64,000 nt of DNA from Mesorhizobium helmanticense (GTDB lineage: Bacteria > Pseudomonadota > Alphaproteobacteria > Rhizobiales > Rhizobiaceae): positions 124,001 through 188,000 of the forward strand of contig NZ_PZJX01000028.1 of the NCBI RefSeq assembly GCF_003034915.1. The letters are read 5' to 3'. The notes beneath the pieces are model-generated. The model was not told where the DNA came from. It did no database searches and was given only the letters and a program-made list of their open reading frames with translations. Position numbers and translations under genes: made by a program. Positions 1-9,565 of this stretch are shown here, piece by piece (positions within the stretch are counted from its first letter, which is position 1; each line of letters starts with the position of its first letter).

Positions 1-2
1 CC

Positions 3-98
3 GCGCACGCGATCATAGCGACAAGCGAGCCCAGGCTCTACGCCAACATCATCATTCGCAAGGGCGTGATCTATCCGCCGGAGAATACGAAATCATGA
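3..98 (+). CDS. C-terminal end of an unidentified upstream gene (partial)
   Basis: An open frame runs in from the left edge and ends after 31 visible residues, finishing YPPENTKS. Its stop codon overlaps the start of the sugar kinase in an ATGA arrangement, which is typical of translationally coupled operon genes and is the main reason to believe it. The residues visible (LYANIIIRKGVIYPP) are too few to name a family. Given the coupled kinase, a sugar-metabolism enzyme is a reasonable guess only. Confidence 0.5.
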   Translation, partial: AHAIIATSEPRLYANIIIRKGVIYPPENTKS

Positions 99-1018
99 TC
101 CTTTGCTGCGGCGAAGCCCTCATCGACATGCTGCCTCGCACCACCACCGAGGGAGAGCCGGCCTTTGCCCCCTATGTCGGCGGCGCGGTGTTCAACTCGG
201 CCATCGCGCTTGGCCGGCTCGGCGCGCCCGCCGGCTTCTTTTCCGGCCTGTCGTCGGATCTGTTCGGCGGCCAGTTCAGGGACGCGCTCGGAGCAAGCAA
301 GGTCAGCTCCACCTATGCGCATACGTCGCCGCGACCGACGACGCTCGCCTTCGTGCGGCTCACCAACGGCCAGGCGACCTACACTTTCTACGACGAGAAC
401 ACGGCCGGTCGCATGCTGACCACCGACGACCTGCCGGAGCTCGGCAGCGAGATCGAAGCCATGCTGTTCGGCGCCATCAGCCTGATCTCGGAGCCCGCCG
501 GATCAGCCTATGAGGAATTCATGCGGCGTGAACATGAGCGCCGCCTGATGATGCTCGACCCCAACATCCGGCCGAATTTCATCCCGGACAAGGCCAGGCA
601 TCTCAGGCGCATCCGCTCCATGATGGCGATGGCCGATATCGTCAAGCTGTCGGACGAGGATCTGAACTGGTTCGATGAAGCCGGCTCGCATGAGGACGTT
701 GTCCGCAATTGGCTGGATCGCGGGCCGAAGCTGATCGTCGTCACCCATGGCGCGGAAGGCGCCGTCGGCTATACTAGGGAGCACAAGGTCACGGTCGTGC
801 CGGACAAGGTGACGGTGGTCGACACGGTCGGCGCAGGCGACACGTTCAACGCCGGCATTCTCGCCTCGCTGCATGAGCAAGGCATGCTGTCGAAGACCGC
901 TATTGCCACACTTTCAGAAGGTATCATCCACGAGGCTCTGACGCTCGGCGCCAAGGCGGCGGCGGTGACGGTATCGCGAGCCGGCGCCAATCCGCCCTGG
1001 CGGCACGAAATCGCCTGA
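95..1018 (+). CDS. PfkB-family carbohydrate kinase, probable fructokinase
   Basis: This 307-residue protein belongs to the ribokinase/PfkB family, which phosphorylates sugars with ATP in the cytoplasm. The N-terminal family signature is near residues 28–50 (VGGAVFNSAIALGRLG) and the C-terminal one near 240–255 (VVDTVGAGDTFNAG), which contains the anion hole and the catalytic aspartate of GAGD. Length is normal. The start overlaps the stop of the preceding gene by four bases (ATGA), so the two are probably co-translated. Fructokinase is the best family-level guess from the overall sequence, but substrate cannot be fixed by eye; 2-keto-3-deoxygluconate or another hexose is possible. Confidence 0.85.
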   Translation: MILCCGEALIDMLPRTTTEGEPAFAPYVGGAVFNSAIALGRLGAPAGFFSGLSSDLFGGQFRDALGASKVSSTYAHTSPRPTTLAFVRLTNGQATYTFYDENTAGRMLTTDDLPELGSEIEAMLFGAISLISEPAGSAYEEFMRREHERRLMMLDPNIRPNFIPDKARHLRRIRSMMAMADIVKLSDEDLNWFDEAGSHEDVVRNWLDRGPKLIVVTHGAEGAVGYTREHKVTVVPDKVTVVDTVGAGDTFNAGILASLHEQGMLSKTAIATLSEGIIHEALTLGAKAAAVTVSRAGANPPWRHEIA

Positions 1019-1288
1019 GCAGGCAGAGAACCCTTGGATCAGCCCTGGTTCCGCGATCACTTTATGTTTCGCCGGATCGGAGGGATGCGATCGAAAGGCT
1101 TGGCAGCGGCTTGCGAACGCCGGATTTCCGCCATCTTGCCAAGACAGGCTCGAAAACAGAGGTAACAGGCTGCGACACCTAGGCAATTCGCCGTTTGGCT
1201 GGTTCGGCTTTCTCGGCCGGCCCAAGTCTGGTACCAGCGGCCAATTACCCGGCTAACCCGGCGATCATCTGGCTAGAACGAGGCCAAC

Positions 1289-2431
1289 ATGCAGTTCATC
1301 GATCTTGGCGCGCAACGCGAACGCATCCGCGACCGGCTGAAAGCCGCGATCGACCGCGTCGTTGACGACGGCCGCTATATCCTCGGACCAGAAGTCACCG
1401 AATTCGAGAACAAGCTAGCCGCCTATGTCGGCACCAAGCATGTCGTGGCCTGCGCCAACGGCACCGACGCCCTACTCTTGCCGCTGTTTGCGGCCGGCAT
1501 TGGCCCAGGTGACGCGGTGTTCGTGCCGAGTTTCACCTTCGCCGCCACGGCGGAAGTGGTGGCGCTAGCCAAGGCCGAGCCGGTTTTCGTTGATGTCGAT
1601 CCTGAGACCTACAACATCGATATAGCCAGCCTCGAGGCGGCGATCGCGATGATCAAGAAGGAAGGCCGGTTGAGGCCGAAAGCGATCATTCCGGTCGACC
1701 TGTTCGGCCTTGCCGCCAACTATGAGGCGATCATGGCGATCGCCAACCGCGAAGGACTGTTGGTGATCGAGGATGCCGCCCAGTCGATGGGTGGCTCGCT
1801 CGACGGCACGATGTGCGGCGCGTTCGGCCATGTCGGCTCGACCAGCTTCTACCCGGCCAAGCCGCTCGGCTGCTACGGCGACGGCGGCGCGATGTTCACC
1901 AATGACGATGCGCTGGCGGAAAAGCTCCGCTCTCTCGCCTTCCACGGCAAGGGCGAAACGCAATATGATAATGTACGCGTCGGCATCAATTCGCGGCTCG
2001 ACACGCTGCAGGCGGCGATTCTGATCGAGAAGCTGGCCATTCTCGAAGACGAAATGATTGCCCGGCAAGCGGTTGCGAAACGTTATGCCGAGGGTTTCGG
2101 CGACATCGTCAAGGCGGCGCGCAACCTGGATGGCAGCCGCTCGGCCTGGGCGCAATATGCGATCGAAACGCCAAAGCGCGACGGTCTGAAGGCGCATCTC
2201 GGCGAAAAAGGCATTCCCTCGGTCATCTACTACGTGAAGCCGCTGCATGCCCAGGTCGCCTATCGCGACTATCCACGCACGCCGACAGGCCTTGCGGTTT
2301 CGGAGGACCTGCCGAAGCGCATCCTATGCCTGCCCATGCACCCTTATCTGAGCGAGGCCGACCAGGACCGGATCATCGAGACGATCCGCAACTATATCGG
2401 TTCCAATTCGGCGCACGTCGCGGCGGCATAA
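1289..2431 (+). CDS. DegT/DnrJ/EryC1/StrS-family sugar aminotransferase
   Basis: This 380-residue PLP enzyme transfers an amino group to a nucleotide-linked keto-sugar. The fold-type I pattern is clear: the N-terminal FIDLGAQ and GPEVTEFE segments, CANGTDAL near residue 50–60, the VFVDVDPETYNID strand, and the Schiff-base lysine near residue 191 in SFYPAKPLGCYGDGG. Length is normal for the WbpE/FdtB/PseC group. It lies 270 bp after the kinase with its own weak ribosome-binding site, and converges on cysQ. The 4-keto sugar made by the FlaA1-like dehydratase at 10.5–12.6 kb is a plausible substrate, but this is inferred from locus content only. Confidence 0.9.
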   Translation: MQFIDLGAQRERIRDRLKAAIDRVVDDGRYILGPEVTEFENKLAAYVGTKHVVACANGTDALLLPLFAAGIGPGDAVFVPSFTFAATAEVVALAKAEPVFVDVDPETYNIDIASLEAAIAMIKKEGRLRPKAIIPVDLFGLAANYEAIMAIANREGLLVIEDAAQSMGGSLDGTMCGAFGHVGSTSFYPAKPLGCYGDGGAMFTNDDALAEKLRSLAFHGKGETQYDNVRVGINSRLDTLQAAILIEKLAILEDEMIARQAVAKRYAEGFGDIVKAARNLDGSRSAWAQYAIETPKRDGLKAHLGEKGIPSVIYYVKPLHAQVAYRDYPRTPTGLAVSEDLPKRILCLPMHPYLSEADQDRIIETIRNYIGSNSAHVAAA

Positions 2432-2447
2432 CCAAAGCCGAGAAGAA

Positions 2448-3290
2448 TCACGCCGAGCTTGCAGCCTTGCCGCTGGCGACAAAATGCGGGTTGGCGAAAT
2501 CCTCGTCGTCGGCCTGATTGCGCTTGCCGTAGGTGAGCGGCTGGCCGTCCAGCGTGCGCGTCATGCCGCCGGCGGCGCGCAACACCGCATCGCCGGCCGC
2601 CGTATCCCACTCCATGGTGCGGCCGAAGCGCGGATAGAGGTCGGCCTCGGCACCAGCGACGAGACAGAATTTCAGCGACGAGCCGACCGAGACGATCTCG
2701 GCGGCGCCGAGATCACGGATGAAGGCTTCGGTCTCAGGCGTGTTGTGCGAGCGGCTAGCGACGACGGCGAGCGGCGTGGCGCCTGCGCGCACCGAAATCG
2801 GCTGGCGGCCCGTGATCTGGTAGTCGGCATCGACTTCGATCGTTTCAGCCCTGCCCGGCCGGCCGGAAAAGAAACGCCCGGTGCAGGGCGCGAAGACCAC
2901 GCCGATCTCCGGTACGCCATTGCGAACCAACGCGATGTTGACGGTGAAGTCGGTCCTGCGGTTGACGAACTCCTTGGTGCCGTCGAGCGGATCCACCAGG
3001 AAGAAGGCGTCGCCGAGATCCGGCGGCATGATGCCGGCCGACGCCTCTTCCTCGGCCACGCAAGGGATGCCAGGGAATGCGGCACGCAGCCCGGCCAGAA
3101 TGATCTTCTCGCTCTCGCGATCAGCCTCGGTCACCGGCGAGGAATCGGATTTCCGGTCGACCGCGCAGCCGGCGTTGAAAACGCGCATCACCTCGCGTCC
3201 GGCCGCCAGCGCCAGGCGCTCGAACACGGCGAGCATCTGCCCGTCGTCAGATGCCGCCGCCGGCGTCGTATTGGTCTTCTGCAATGTCAC
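2448..3290 (-). CDS. cysQ: 3'(2'),5'-bisphosphate nucleotidase CysQ
   Basis: This inositol-monophosphatase-fold enzyme hydrolyses 3'-phosphoadenosine 5'-phosphate to AMP, removing the inhibitory by-product of PAPS use. Metal-binding motifs are visible: [14 protein letters not shown], and the C-terminal [15 protein letters not shown]. The length of 280 residues is normal. The start overlaps the end of cysNC by 44 bases, so it is almost certainly the last gene of the cysD–cysNC–cysQ transcript. The set makes and recycles PAPS, which rhizobia use both for cysteine synthesis and for sulfation of surface carbohydrates. Confidence 0.93.
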   Translation of the reverse strand: MTLQKTNTTPAAASDDGQMLAVFERLALAAGREVMRVFNAGCAVDRKSDSSPVTEADRESEKIILAGLRAAFPGIPCVAEEEASAGIMPPDLGDAFFLVDPLDGTKEFVNRRTDFTVNIALVRNGVPEIGVVFAPCTGRFFSGRPGRAETIEVDADYQITGRQPISVRAGATPLAVVASRSHNTPETEAFIRDLGAAEIVSVGSSLKFCLVAGAEADLYPRFGRTMEWDTAAGDAVLRAAGGMTRTLDGQPLTYGKRNQADDEDFANPHFVASGKAASSA

Positions 3291-5184
3291 GCTCGTTCAG
3301 CCAGAGTTCCAGGGCCTCCACCATCTCCTCGGCCGACTTGCCGAGCGTCTTGAGGTGGATTTCGGGATTTTCCGGAGCCTCGTATGGAGAATCGACGCCG
3401 GTGAAATTCTTGATCTCGCCATTCAGCGCCCGCGCATAGAGCCCCTTCGGATCGCGCCTGGCGCATTCCTCGAAGGGTGTATCGACGAAGACTTCGACGA
3501 ATTCGCCATCCGCCATCAATTCGCGCGCCATGCGCCGCTCGGCGCTGAACGGCGAAATGAAGGAGACGATGACGATCAGCCCGGCATCGGCCATCAGGCG
3601 CGCCACTTCCGCAACACGGCGAATATTTTCGACCCGATCGGCGTCGGTGAAGCCGAGGTCGCGATTGAGCCCGTGGCGGACGTTGTCGCCGTCCAGGATG
3701 TAGGTGTGGCGCCCGGTGGCGAACAGCTTCTTCTCGAAGAGGTTGGCGATGGTCGACTTGCCGGATCCCGAGAGCCCGGTGAACCAGAACACGGCGGGCC
3801 GCTGGTTCTTCATGTCGGCGCGGCCGCGCTTGCCGACATCGAGCGACTGCCAGTGGATGTTTTCGGCGCGGCGCAGCGAGTGCAGGATCATCCCGGCGCC
3901 GACCGTGGCGTTGGTGATGCGGTCTATCAGGATGAAGGCGCCGGTGGTGCGGTTCTCGGCGAACGTGTCGAAGGCGATCGGCGCCCGCGTCGAGAGGTTG
4001 CAGATGCCGACTTCGTTCATTTCGAGCGACTTGGCAGCCTCATGGGCGAAGTCGTTGACATTGACGCGATATTTCAGGTCGGTGACGGTGGCGCTGGTCT
4101 GGTCGGTCTCCGTGCGCAGTATGTAGGAGCGGCCCGGCAACAGCGCGTGCTCGTCGAACCAGACGATGTTGGCGGCGAACTGGTCTGCAACCTGCGGCCG
4201 CGCAGCCGGCGACACCAGCATGTTGCCGCGCGAGACCTCGACTTCGTCGTCAAGAACAAGGGTAATGGCCTGGCCGGCCACCGCCTGGTTCAGATCGCCG
4301 CCATGCGCGACGATGCGCTTGACGCGCGACGACTTGCCGGATTTGGCGACGACGACCTCATCACCTTGCGACACCGAGCCGGAAGCGATCGTGCCGGCAA
4401 AACCGCGAAAATCGAGGTTGGGACGGTTCACATACTGCACCGGAAAACGGAACGGCAGTTCGACCGCGGCTTCGTCCACCGAAACGGTTTCGAGATGCTC
4501 GATCAATGTCGGCCCGGAATACCAGTCCGTCTTTACTGAGCGGCTGGTGACGTTGTCGCCATAACGGGCGGACATCGGAATGGGCACGATCGTCTCAAAG
4601 CCGAGCTTGTGCGAGAACTGCCGGTAGTCCTCGACGATGCGTTCGAAGACGGTCTTGTCGAAGCCGACGAGATCGATCTTGTTGACGGCCAGAACGACGT
4701 GCCGGATGCCGAGCAGCGAGGCGATGATCGAATGGCGCCTTGTCTGGCGCAGCACGCCCTGGCGCGCGTCGATCAGCACGATGGCGAGATCCGCGGTCGA
4801 GGCGCCGGTGGCCATGTTGCGCGTGTACTGTTCGTGGCCGGGCGTGTCGGCAACGATGAATTTGCGTTTCGGCGTGGCGAAGAAGCGATAGGCGACGTCG
4901 ATGGTGATGCCTTGCTCGCGCTCGGCCTCGAGGCCGTCGACCAGCAGCGCGAAATCGATGTCGTCGCCGGTCGTGCCGTGCTTGCGCGAGTCGCGCTCGA
5001 GCGCGGCGAGCTGGTCTTCGAAAATCTGCTTGGTGTCGGACAAAAGGCGGCCGATCAGCGTCGACTTGCCATCGTCGACCGAGCCGCAGGTCAGGAAGCG
5101 CAGCAGCGACTTCTTTTCCTGCGCAGTCATGTAGTCGCGGATACCGTCGGTCGGGGCGAGGCTCTTGGCCATGATGTGGCGCAT
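3247..5184 (-). CDS. cysN: Bifunctional sulfate adenylyltransferase subunit 1 / adenylylsulfate kinase (CysN–CysC, NodQ-like)
   Basis: This 645-residue fusion carries an N-terminal translation-factor-like GTPase and a C-terminal APS kinase. The GTPase motifs are [15 protein letters not shown] (G1), [12 protein letters not shown] (G3) and NKIDLV (G4). The kinase domain begins near residue 455 with the P-loop [14 protein letters not shown] and continues with [15 protein letters not shown]. With CysD it forms ATP sulfurylase, whose synthesis of APS is driven by GTP hydrolysis; the kinase domain then makes PAPS. The CysNC fusion is the form found in rhizobial NodQ proteins. It starts two bases after the cysD stop. 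No nod genes are near, so a general or polysaccharide-sulfation role is more likely than Nod-factor sulfation. Confidence 0.95.
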   Translation of the reverse strand: MRHIMAKSLAPTDGIRDYMTAQEKKSLLRFLTCGSVDDGKSTLIGRLLSDTKQIFEDQLAALERDSRKHGTTGDDIDFALLVDGLEAEREQGITIDVAYRFFATPKRKFIVADTPGHEQYTRNMATGASTADLAIVLIDARQGVLRQTRRHSIIASLLGIRHVVLAVNKIDLVGFDKTVFERIVEDYRQFSHKLGFETIVPIPMSARYGDNVTSRSVKTDWYSGPTLIEHLETVSVDEAAVELPFRFPVQYVNRPNLDFRGFAGTIASGSVSQGDEVVVAKSGKSSRVKRIVAHGGDLNQAVAGQAITLVLDDEVEVSRGNMLVSPAARPQVADQFAANIVWFDEHALLPGRSYILRTETDQTSATVTDLKYRVNVNDFAHEAAKSLEMNEVGICNLSTRAPIAFDTFAENRTTGAFILIDRITNATVGAGMILHSLRRAENIHWQSLDVGKRGRADMKNQRPAVFWFTGLSGSGKSTIANLFEKKLFATGRHTYILDGDNVRHGLNRDLGFTDADRVENIRRVAEVARLMADAGLIVIVSFISPFSAERRMARELMADGEFVEVFVDTPFEECARRDPKGLYARALNGEIKNFTGVDSPYEAPENPEIHLKTLGKSAEEMVEALELWLNERDIAEDQYDAGGGI

Positions 5185-5186
5185 GC

Positions 5187-6092
5187 TCAGAAATATCCCT
5201 CGCGCTTCTTTTTCTCCATCGAGCCGGCTTCATCGCGGTCGATCAGACGGCCTTGGCGCTCGGAGGTGCGCGCCGTGAGCATCTCGCCGACAATGGCCTC
5301 CAGCGTGTCGGCATCCGATTCGATCGCACCGGTCAGCGGATAGCAGCCAAGGGTGCGAAAACGCACCAGGCGGTTCTCGACCGTCTCACCGGGCCGCAAT
5401 TGCATGCGCTCGTCGTCCTTGAGGATGAGCATGCCGTCGCGCTCGACGACCGGGCGTTCCTTGGCGAAATAGAGCGGCACGATCGGGATATCTTCCTGCA
5501 GAATGTATTGCCAGATATCGAGTTCGGTCCAGTTGGACAGCGGAAAGACCCGGATCGATTCGCCAGAGGCGATGCGGGTGTTGAATATCTTCCACATCTC
5601 CGGCCGCTGGTTCTTCGGATCCCAGACATGCTGGGCGTTGCGGAAGGAGAAGATCCGCTCCTTGGCGCGCGACTTCTCCTCGTCGCGGCGAGCGCCGCCA
5701 AAGGCTGCATCGAAGCCGTATTTGTCGAGCGCTTGGCGCAGCGCCACGGTCTTCATCACATGGGTGTGGGTGTTCGAGCCATGGTCGAACGGATTGATGT
5801 TGTCGCGCACGCCATCTTCGTTGACATGGACCAGAAGGTCGAAGCCGAGCTTTTGCGCCATCTGATCGCGAAAGGCGATCATCTCACGGAACTTCCATGT
5901 CGTGTCGACATGGAGGAAGGGAAAAGGCGGCTTGGCGGGGTAAAACGCCTTCATCGCCAGATGCATCAGCACCGACGAATCCTTGCCGACGGAGTAGAGC
6001 ATGACCGGCTTGGCGAAGGCCGCCGCAACTTCGCGAAAAATATGGATGGATTCGGCTTCAAGCCGCTGCAGATGCGTAAGCGCGATATTCAT
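5187..6092 (-). CDS. cysD: Sulfate adenylyltransferase subunit 2 CysD
   Basis: This 301-residue PP-loop ATP pyrophosphatase is the catalytic small subunit of ATP sulfurylase. The PP-loop [13 protein letters not shown] is near residue 37, and [12 protein letters not shown] and [15 protein letters not shown] follow as in the family. I start it at the internal ATG ([18 protein letters not shown]) because that matches family length; the open frame extends 27 codons further upstream without similarity. It is the first gene of the cysD–cysNC–cysQ unit, with a 2-bp gap to cysNC. Confidence 0.94.
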   Translation of the reverse strand: MNIALTHLQRLEAESIHIFREVAAAFAKPVMLYSVGKDSSVLMHLAMKAFYPAKPPFPFLHVDTTWKFREMIAFRDQMAQKLGFDLLVHVNEDGVRDNINPFDHGSNTHTHVMKTVALRQALDKYGFDAAFGGARRDEEKSRAKERIFSFRNAQHVWDPKNQRPEMWKIFNTRIASGESIRVFPLSNWTELDIWQYILQEDIPIVPLYFAKERPVVERDGMLILKDDERMQLRPGETVENRLVRFRTLGCYPLTGAIESDADTLEAIVGEMLTARTSERQGRLIDRDEAGSMEKKKREGYF

Positions 6093-6502
6093 GGACCGTG
6101 AGCGTTCTCTCGTGTCATCCAGATCTTGCACCGATGCATCGGGCGCAGTTCGCGGCCACCCGGTCCGGCTCACTTCTGGACAATCTTGTTTCGTGCAGGC
6201 GTTCTAGCAGATCGCCGTTGTTTATAACAATGCAAGACAGGCCTGCCGCAAAGTGGTTCGGGAACGAATCTTCTACTCAAGGCCCGGAACTCGGAAATTC
6301 CTACTCGCCGAGTTGACGAGCTTGGTAGGCCGAGAAAAAAAATGTCTGAATGGGCGGAACGAGCGTCAATCGGTCCCGGGCCTGCACTGACGCATGAACG
6401 ACACTGTCGATTTTTGACGGCAGTCCGCCCTGCCGGACTATCGAAAATCATCCTCAGCCGTTATACCGGTCCACGGAGTTCAGCCACTGCGCGTGGCATC
6501 AC
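6093..6502. other. Intergenic region between divergent cysD and the Wzy-like gene
   Basis: This 410-bp stretch must hold the promoters of both flanking divergent genes. I see no convincing coding frame. Two inverted repeats stand out: AACTCGG/CCGAGTT at 6288–6314 with a 13-nt loop, and AGTCCG/CGGACT at 6422–6439 with a 6-nt loop. Neither is followed by a T-run, so they look more like regulatory or decayed elements than terminators. Confidence 0.5.
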
Positions 6503-7867
6503 GTGCACGACGTGCTGAAGATCATCGCACCAGCGACGGCCAAACCAGATTCCCAAAGACCCTGCAGAATGCGACTTAAGACCTTGAGCTGGCTTTCATC
6601 GACAAAACAGCAATTCACACCATCGCGGGTCAATATCTACTTTTCCATTCTTTGCTTCTTTTCTCCTCCGGTTTTGGGATCGGTGGTCAGCTTCGTGTTC
6701 AATGGCGGCGGTCTGTGGTCGACCTTGCTGGTTGCCCTGAAGAGACGGCGTTTCAATGTCGATCAGCCCATGGTCGCCCTTACCGCAGCGATCTATGCCT
6801 ATTGCGGGGCAATTATTCTTGCTTCGATCGTCAACAACTCGATCGCGAGGGATGCGGCGCATCTTGTGCCGCTGATCACCTTCCTGTTTTTCCCCTTCTC
6901 TTACTCGGTCTGGAGCATTTCGCAGAAAACCACCCTTGCGCGCATCATCATACTCAGCAGCATGGCCGCCTGCTTCGGCGCATTGCTGCTGACGGGCATC
7001 CAGTATTATTGGCTCGGCATGTTAAGGGTCGAAGGCGCGGCCGGAAATCCGATCGTATTCGCCACGGTCGTCTGCCTCAGCGTCATGGTGTGCATGGCTG
7101 GCGCCTTGTCGGGCATCGAAAGGAACCGCAGCCTTCTCGTCTGCGCTGCGCTGGCCGGGACAATCGCCATCCTCTATACCGGTTCGCGGATCATGTGGTT
7201 GGCGATGCTGATCGCAGGCATCGCCGTATTGCTGATCCACCGGCAGAATCTCAGGAGCAGGAACGCTCGTCGCCTGTTGCTGGTATCGGGCGCGGTCGGT
7301 CTCGCAATCGCTGCCCTTGGATTCCACATCATATTGGATCGAGCCGAGTTCCTCCGCTCCGACTGGGATGCACTCATGGCGCATGGCGAGCACAACACCG
7401 CCTTGGGATTTCGCGTCGCCATGTGGCAAATCGGTGTTGACGCATTTCGCGAGATGCCGTTTTTTGGACATGGGGTGGGAGCGACCTCGCGCCTGATAAA
7501 GCAGGGCTTCCACGACCAATTCGGCATGGACAAAGGCTTCAGCCACTTCCACAACGGCTTTCTGACCGTGTTGGTGGAGGCGGGAATCCTGGGAGCTGTC
7601 GCGCTGGCGGCGATCTTTGTCGTTGCCGCCAGAAATGCCGCCAAAGTGCTGCGCATCAGTGCCGATCCAATCGAGCGGTTTGGCGCCACCATGATCGTCA
7701 TCGTCGTGATCACCTACCTTATAGGTGGAATGGTCGGCATTCTGGTCGGGCATGATATTCTGGATTCGGTGCTAATGATCTTCCTGGTGTCCGGCACCTA
7801 TCTTGCGTCAGGACGCACCCTTCCGATAACTGAAGAACAAACGCTGCCGGTGACGCCGGCAGCCTGA
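6503..7867 (+). CDS. O-antigen ligase / Wzy polymerase-like membrane protein
   Basis: This 454-residue polytopic inner-membrane protein has roughly 10–12 hydrophobic segments. It carries the Wzy_C-type large periplasmic loop, with GHGVGATSRLIKQGF near residues 325–340 and then FSHFHNGFLTVLVEAG, a pattern typical of O-antigen ligases and ExoQ-like polymerases. The listed start is GTG; an ATG 22 codons downstream (6569, MRLKTLSWLSS) is an equally good start and lies just before the first membrane segment. Such proteins polymerise lipid-linked repeat units or ligate a glycan to lipid A or other acceptors. It is one of three Wzy-like proteins in the window and is followed 19 bp later by an epimerase gene. 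Confidence 0.82.
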   Translation: MHDVLKIIAPATAKPDSQRPCRMRLKTLSWLSSTKQQFTPSRVNIYFSILCFFSPPVLGSVVSFVFNGGGLWSTLLVALKRRRFNVDQPMVALTAAIYAYCGAIILASIVNNSIARDAAHLVPLITFLFFPFSYSVWSISQKTTLARIIILSSMAACFGALLLTGIQYYWLGMLRVEGAAGNPIVFATVVCLSVMVCMAGALSGIERNRSLLVCAALAGTIAILYTGSRIMWLAMLIAGIAVLLIHRQNLRSRNARRLLLVSGAVGLAIAALGFHIILDRAEFLRSDWDALMAHGEHNTALGFRVAMWQIGVDAFREMPFFGHGVGATSRLIKQGFHDQFGMDKGFSHFHNGFLTVLVEAGILGAVALAAIFVVAARNAAKVLRISADPIERFGATMIVIVVITYLIGGMVGILVGHDILDSVLMIFLVSGTYLASGRTLPITEEQTLPVTPAA

Positions 7868-7886
7868 TAGGGATTCGGCAACAGCA

Positions 7887-8828
7887 ATGAAGGTGTTGGT
7901 GACAGGCGCCACGGGGTTCATCGGGAGCCTTGTCGTGCGACAGCTTCGCCATGCCCAGGTCGAGGTCCGGATCGCTTCCCGACGCCCGCAGCCCGGCGCG
8001 GCATACGACGTCGTGCCGCTGCCGGCTTTCGACGCGCCCGCGCAAGCCTTCCTGGCGATCGCGAAGGACGTCACGCATGTCGTCCATTGCGCCGGGCTGA
8101 ACAACGACGCGGGCAATGCGGCCGAAGCGGATTACCTGAATGCCAATGCCGAATTGACCGGCCAACTAGCACGTGCGGCAGCGGCACAGACCAGCGGACG
8201 CCTGATTTACCTCTCGTCGATCCGGGCTGCGGTCGGCGCCAACTTCAGCGGAACGATCGACGAAGACATGGCCCCTGTCCCGCAATGCGCCTATGGGCGT
8301 TCGAAACGTGAAGGTGAGGTGAGGATGCTGGATGCCTATGCATCGGCCGGCCGTCGCGATGCCACCGCGCTGCGCCTGCCGCAGGTCTACGGATCTGGCA
8401 TGGGAGGAGCGCTGGCGACGCTGATGCGCCTGGCCGATACCGCCTTGCCGCTGCCCACAGCCACGCTGAGGGGCGTCCGTTCGCTGATATCGTCCGAGGC
8501 GGCGGCGCGGGCGGTCCTGCACCTGCTGACCCGTCCAGGCCCGCTTCGCCCGGTCCACGTCGCAAGCGATCTGTCGCCAATTTCCATCGCGGCCATCATC
8601 GAAGCCTTTCGGCAAGGCTTAGGGCGTCCGAGGCGCCTGATTGCCTTGCCTGCCGGCCTGATGCGACCAGTCGCGTCGCTGCTGGGCAAACGCACATTCT
8701 GGGACAGCTTGAGCGCGACGCAGATATGCGATCCGTCGTTGCTCGTTTCGGAGGGCTGGTCGCCTGAAACCGACACGTTCCAACGGCTGAGCGAAGTAGC
8801 GCGGCGCTCCAAAGCGCGGCGCGTTTGA
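7887..8828 (+). CDS. NAD-dependent epimerase/dehydratase (extended SDR)
   Basis: This 313-residue extended short-chain dehydrogenase has the N-terminal nucleotide-binding motif VTGATGFIG, a YLSSIRAA segment holding the catalytic serine, and the active-site YGRSKREGE (YxxxK) near residue 140. The family includes UDP-glucose 4-epimerase and 4-keto-6-deoxysugar reductases. Substrate cannot be assigned. In polysaccharide loci such proteins often sit next to an ExoY/WbpL-type sugar-phosphate transferase and supply its substrate, and here that gene is the convergent neighbour at 8927. The AGGG ribosome-binding site and 19-bp gap suggest co-transcription with the preceding Wzy-like gene. Confidence 0.87.
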   Translation: MKVLVTGATGFIGSLVVRQLRHAQVEVRIASRRPQPGAAYDVVPLPAFDAPAQAFLAIAKDVTHVVHCAGLNNDAGNAAEADYLNANAELTGQLARAAAAQTSGRLIYLSSIRAAVGANFSGTIDEDMAPVPQCAYGRSKREGEVRMLDAYASAGRRDATALRLPQVYGSGMGGALATLMRLADTALPLPTATLRGVRSLISSEAAARAVLHLLTRPGPLRPVHVASDLSPISIAAIIEAFRQGLGRPRRLIALPAGLMRPVASLLGKRTFWDSLSATQICDPSLLVSEGWSPETDTFQRLSEVARRSKARRV

Positions 8829-8865
8829 ACGGGTACAGGCGACGCGCTTTGGATTCCTTTCTTCG

Positions 8866-8911
8866 TGCATGTCGTGATCGCAAACCGCTGCGCACCTTTG
8901 CGCGACATGCA
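8866..8911. terminator. Nested stem-loop between convergent genes, probable bidirectional terminator
   Basis: The outer arms TGCATGTCG and CGACATGCA (9 bp, perfect) enclose inner arms CGCAAA and TTTGCG (6 bp) around a 12-nt loop. It sits in the 98-bp gap between the ends of two convergent genes, the usual position for a shared terminator. There is no long T-run on either side, so termination efficiency is uncertain. Confidence 0.6.
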
Positions 8912-8926
8912 TTAACTTCGACCTGC

Positions 8927-9466
8927 TCAACCTCGATAGATGGTTCCCAGCAAGATCCGGAGATCAAGACCGAACGACGATGCCTTGAGATAGGCGGCAT
9001 CGGTTTCGGCGCAGAGCGCCGGATCGGACATGTCGATGGACCGGATCTGGGCCAGGCCGGTTATGCCCGGAAGCAGCGACGAGACGCCCAATTCCCTGCG
9101 ACGTTCGATGAGCTCCGTTTGCGTGGGCAGGCATGGACGCGGCCCGACCAGGCTCATCTCGCCCTTCAGTACGTTCCAGAGTTGCGGCAACTCATCAAGC
9201 TTGAACCGCCGCAGGATCCTGCCGACCGTCGTGACTGATTTTGCCGGCGCTTCATGTGTCGGCAATGAAGGCGTTCCCAGAACCATCGTTCTGAGCTTAT
9301 GACAGCGAAAAGGCCTGCCATCGCGACCGACCCGCGTTTGAGAAAAGAGCGCCGGCCCGGGCGACGACAACCGAATTGCCAGGCCGGCCAGCAACAAGAC
9401 CGGCGAGGTGACCAGCAACAGCAGCGCCGCCACCACCAGGTCGAAGATTCGCCTCCCCGCCTTCAT
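8927..9466 (-). CDS. ExoY/WcaJ-type sugar phosphotransferase, short form (catalytic domain only)
   Basis: This 179-residue bacterial sugar transferase moves a sugar-1-phosphate to undecaprenyl phosphate, priming a repeat unit. One N-terminal membrane helix ([20 protein letters not shown]) is followed by the family core: [39 protein letters not shown] and the GPRP motif, ending with [10 protein letters not shown]. The multi-helix N-terminal region of WcaJ-like enzymes is absent, so it resembles the monotopic PglC/WbpL-partner type. A TTG start at 9478 is possible. It is downstream of a GT2 gene on the same strand. Confidence 0.9.
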   Translation of the reverse strand: MKAGRRIFDLVVAALLLLVTSPVLLLAGLAIRLSSPGPALFSQTRVGRDGRPFRCHKLRTMVLGTPSLPTHEAPAKSVTTVGRILRRFKLDELPQLWNVLKGEMSLVGPRPCLPTQTELIERRRELGVSSLLPGITGLAQIRSIDMSDPALCAETDAAYLKASSFGLDLRILLGTIYRG

Positions 9467-9565
9467 GGATGCCGACAATGCTCCCTGCTCAACAACAAGT
9501 GCATCTTTCCGGACATGTTGCGCCTCCCGGAGTCAAACCAGGGGGAAGGCTTTTGGGTAAACATA

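Noticed and set aside
2881..4539. A 552-codon open frame on the plus strand
   Set aside because: It lies antisense to cysQ/cysNC, whose motifs are unmistakable; long antisense frames are expected in high-GC coding DNA.
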